From JAUMBM01 sp964645715 (lineage in GTDB: Bacteria > Bacteroidota > Bacteroidia > Chitinophagales > Saprospiraceae), in contig CAZYAO010000003.1 in assembly GCA_964645715.1 (NCBI GenBank), positions 81,655 through 145,654 of the forward strand: DNA of 64,000 nucleotides, written 5' to 3'. Made by a program: the position numbers and the translations under genes. Under the pieces are notes generated by a model. The model did not search any database. It saw nothing but the letters and a program-made list of their open reading frames with translations, and had not been told where the DNA came from. The number at the start of each line of letters is the position of its first letter. Position 1 is the stretch's first letter. Positions 62,416 through 64,000 of the stretch are shown here, in pieces.

Positions 62416-62907
62416 TTATTTTAGGCAGTTTACGTCAACAAATTTGTACTTCCAGCTTGAATACAATTCCGGTTCTTTTTCCGCGAGTTCTATTAATGCT
62501 TTCTGTGAAAGACTATCACAAACAGAAAGGCTGTCCATGGCAGCCCGCATTTTATCAGCAATCTGTACATCCATCAGCTCTGCACTGTCGACTAGCCTGC
62601 GTACATCCTCACCCAACTGAGGATATATTTCGAACTCCCGAATCATCTGGGCATTTCGCAGCCGCAGCATATTGGCCTTATGATGTGTCGCCATATCAGC
62701 GGGCAATCTTCCTTGGATACTCGCATTGACAGTGTCCCAAAGTGCCTTAGCTTCCATGCTCAAGTCGGCAATCTGACAGTGCAAAGCCTTTGTTTGCGCC
62801 AAAAGCTGTTGCAGATAAGCCTCCTTAACCTGATCGGATTCATACCCACAGCTATGACCCAATAAAGTCATGTAAATAAGCAGTATGCTATAATGCAGGA
62901 ATTTCAT
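62416..62907 (-). CDS. Small predicted lipoprotein between two haloperoxidase-like genes
   Basis: 163 residues; signal peptide with lipobox LGHSC (Cys20). The mature part is highly helical (QLLAQTKALHCQIADLSMEA, KANMLRLRNAQMIREFEIYP) and probably a coiled-coil or four-helix fold, and ends KFVDVNCLK. No family recognised. A -7 box on the minus strand (62929-62936) with TTG at 62959-62961 gives it its own promoter. The ATG at 62907 is chosen for the signal peptide; the frame opens at 62973. Confidence 0.72.
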   Translation of the reverse strand: MKFLHYSILLIYMTLLGHSCGYESDQVKEAYLQQLLAQTKALHCQIADLSMEAKALWDTVNASIQGRLPADMATHHKANMLRLRNAQMIREFEIYPQLGEDVRRLVDSAELMDVQIADKMRAAMDSLSVCDSLSQKALIELAEKEPELYSSWKYKFVDVNCLK

Positions 62908-62928
62908 AGAGCACGCCTTACGGTTATG

Positions 62929-62961
62929 CAAAAGTAGGTAATATTTGTATTTTATGCACAA
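62929..62961 (-). promoter_or_regulatory. Promoter of the small lipoprotein gene
   Basis: Minus-strand TTG (62959-62961), 22-nt spacer, -7 box TACTTTTG (62929-62936). A second possible -7 box, TACCTTTG, is at 62962-62969. Confidence 0.45.
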
Positions 62962-63083
62962 CAAAGGTAACAAGCTTATTGAAAATTCTTATAGCCTATT
63001 GGTAAAAATTATAACGTGACAGATATGCTACGTTAACACAGCGCTGTCCAATTTACAATACAGGCGCTGGGTATCAATGACGG

Positions 63084-64000
63084 CTATCGACGCCAAGGCA
63101 GCTGATTCACCTTGTTGCCAATTTGGTAACCCAGTGTCAGCCCGGCATCCAGATCTGCCTGTATATGCACACCCAGCGGGATACGAGAGTAGGCGTTTTC
63201 TTCAGCCATGGCGTAAAAACTGTTGAAAGCCCTGGGACGACCATCAAATTCAGTGCGATTTTCGTGGCAACGGTCAACTAAGTGGTAGTTGTCACCAACA
63301 AAATCAACCATGACTTCAACTGCAGCAGCGCCAAAAGCGGCATGTCCGGAAGGGTAGGCGGGGAAGGGTGGAGTGAAAAACTTACCCGTGCCATCAGGGC
63401 ACATGATTGTATTCCAGGTGGTCTGATCCATTACTCGCCGGATATAGTCAATAGGTCGCTCGGTATTCCATTTGTATTTTTCGTGCCAAGTACGAATACC
63501 CGCATCACACAGGCTGATGCCAACTTTGGCATACAGTTCCAGTGCCTCAGGCAGGGAGCTGTCTTCCTGTTGCAACAGCTGGTTGGCAATGGCTATCCAC
63601 CTGCCGGATGGGGTGAAAGTCAGCGTTGCACAATCATCACTCCAAAAAATGGCGATCCAGGCGTCTTCAGACGAATACCCCTGCTTTATGGAATCAACTT
63701 TCTGTACAATTTCGAGATGCTGTTGGTACATCTCGGAGCCAGACAATTCACTGTAGGGTAGTGGAGGGGCACTCACGTCAGTTTCATCAGCAACAAAGGT
63801 GCGCGTATTACCCCAGGCGGGGAGTACCGCTGCTCCGTAATCGGGAAAAGTAGGCCGCCAGATGCCGTCGACCAGTCCTTGAGCGGGTACATAACTGGGA
63901 TTACGGGGTCGGCGCCAGGCATTGTGCGCCTCCGTATCGGTGGCCGCCCAATTGTGAACCGCCTGGGCCACCTGTGCTCCATAGTTTGATGACCGATCAA
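63084..64000 (-). CDS. Second vanadium haloperoxidase-like protein, 5' part outside window
   Basis: 305 residues seen, open at the window end (reads DRSSNYGAQVAQAVHNW, matching DRSTEYGRRVAQAVFNW in the paralogue at 60934-62346). Motifs: KYKWNTERP, PSGHAAFGAAAVEV, SRIPLGVHIQADLD. It is the tandem paralogue, sharing the same C-terminal residues NxxPWRR. The signal peptide is not visible. The space of 176 bp to the lipoprotein gene is AT-rich. Confidence 0.88.
   Translation of the reverse strand, partial: DRSSNYGAQVAQAVHNWAATDTEAHNAWRRPRNPSYVPAQGLVDGIWRPTFPDYGAAVLPAWGNTRTFVADETDVSAPPLPYSELSGSEMYQQHLEIVQKVDSIKQGYSSEDAWIAIFWSDDCATLTFTPSGRWIAIANQLLQQEDSSLPEALELYAKVGISLCDAGIRTWHEKYKWNTERPIDYIRRVMDQTTWNTIMCPDGTGKFFTPPFPAYPSGHAAFGAAAVEVMVDFVGDNYHLVDRCHENRTEFDGRPRAFNSFYAMAEENAYSRIPLGVHIQADLDAGLTLGYQIGNKVNQLPWRR

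Overview
The window is a scaffolded draft segment (four runs of exactly 100 N) from a member of the Bacteroidota, most likely a Saprospiria-like bacterium. The evidence is a type IX secretion repertoire (a CHU_C/gliding-motility C-terminus, a type A sorting tail, SprB-like repeats), S46 dipeptidyl-peptidase, bacterial GH3 protein, split transketolase, the groES-groEL/secG neighbourhood, and TAnnTTTG promoter -7 boxes with few Shine-Dalgarno sequences. No rRNA, tRNA, phage, insertion sequence or CRISPR array was recognised. The genome looks free-living, aerobic and polymer-degrading.

Layout. 1-7.3 kb, minus strand: the 5' part of a giant repeat-rich surface protein, groEL, groES, secG and a helical-repeat protein, then a 0.7 kb spacer. 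7.3-14.7 kb: a LOV-like PAS/AraC regulator, a large degenerate helicase-nuclease-like ATPase, dprA, and an alkaline-phosphatase-fold lipoprotein with no catalytic residues left. 15.3-20.5 kb: a 1735-residue secreted adhesin-like protein with about 20 Cys-containing repeats, also found in the first protein. 20.6-30.4 kb: typA (gapped), a VOC protein, a split-transketolase/cystathionine-synthase operon, HU, a small lipoprotein, GH3 (gapped) and propionyl-CoA synthetase. 30.6-39.7 kb: uvrC and an SDR/DUF2867 protein (separated by a gap), a DoxX-like protein, a porin, a polysaccharide deacetylase, a catalytically dead papain-like protein and an acyl-CoA carboxylase subunit. 39.8-53.8 kb: secreted proteins, manA, metK, a lysophospholipase-like hydrolase, fmt, a cohesin/dockerin-like sorted protein, an S46 peptidase, gamma-glutamyltransferase (gapped) and a GH32 lipoprotein. 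53.8-64 kb: a crp-sulP operon with a perfect CRP-type operator, hemH, a barrel-like protein with lipA, an unknown membrane protein, and two vanadium-haloperoxidase-like paralogues with a small lipoprotein between them.

Functional threads. Propionyl-CoA synthetase and an acyl-CoA carboxylase beta chain fit propionate entry through methylmalonyl-CoA. The S46 peptidase, gamma-glutamyltransferase, GH32 enzyme, porin and sorted proteins fit peptide and fructan scavenging. Almost every gene 3' end is followed within about 35 nt by a very long stem-loop, many with a common GGCRGC-N4-GCYGCC centre. In every imperfect stem checked, the mismatch becomes a G.U pair only in RNA from the strand of the adjacent gene, so these elements appear to be maintained as RNA. 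All four N runs are placeholders: three hide more sequence than 100 bp, and the one inside ggt hides none because the contig ends overlap by 55 bp.
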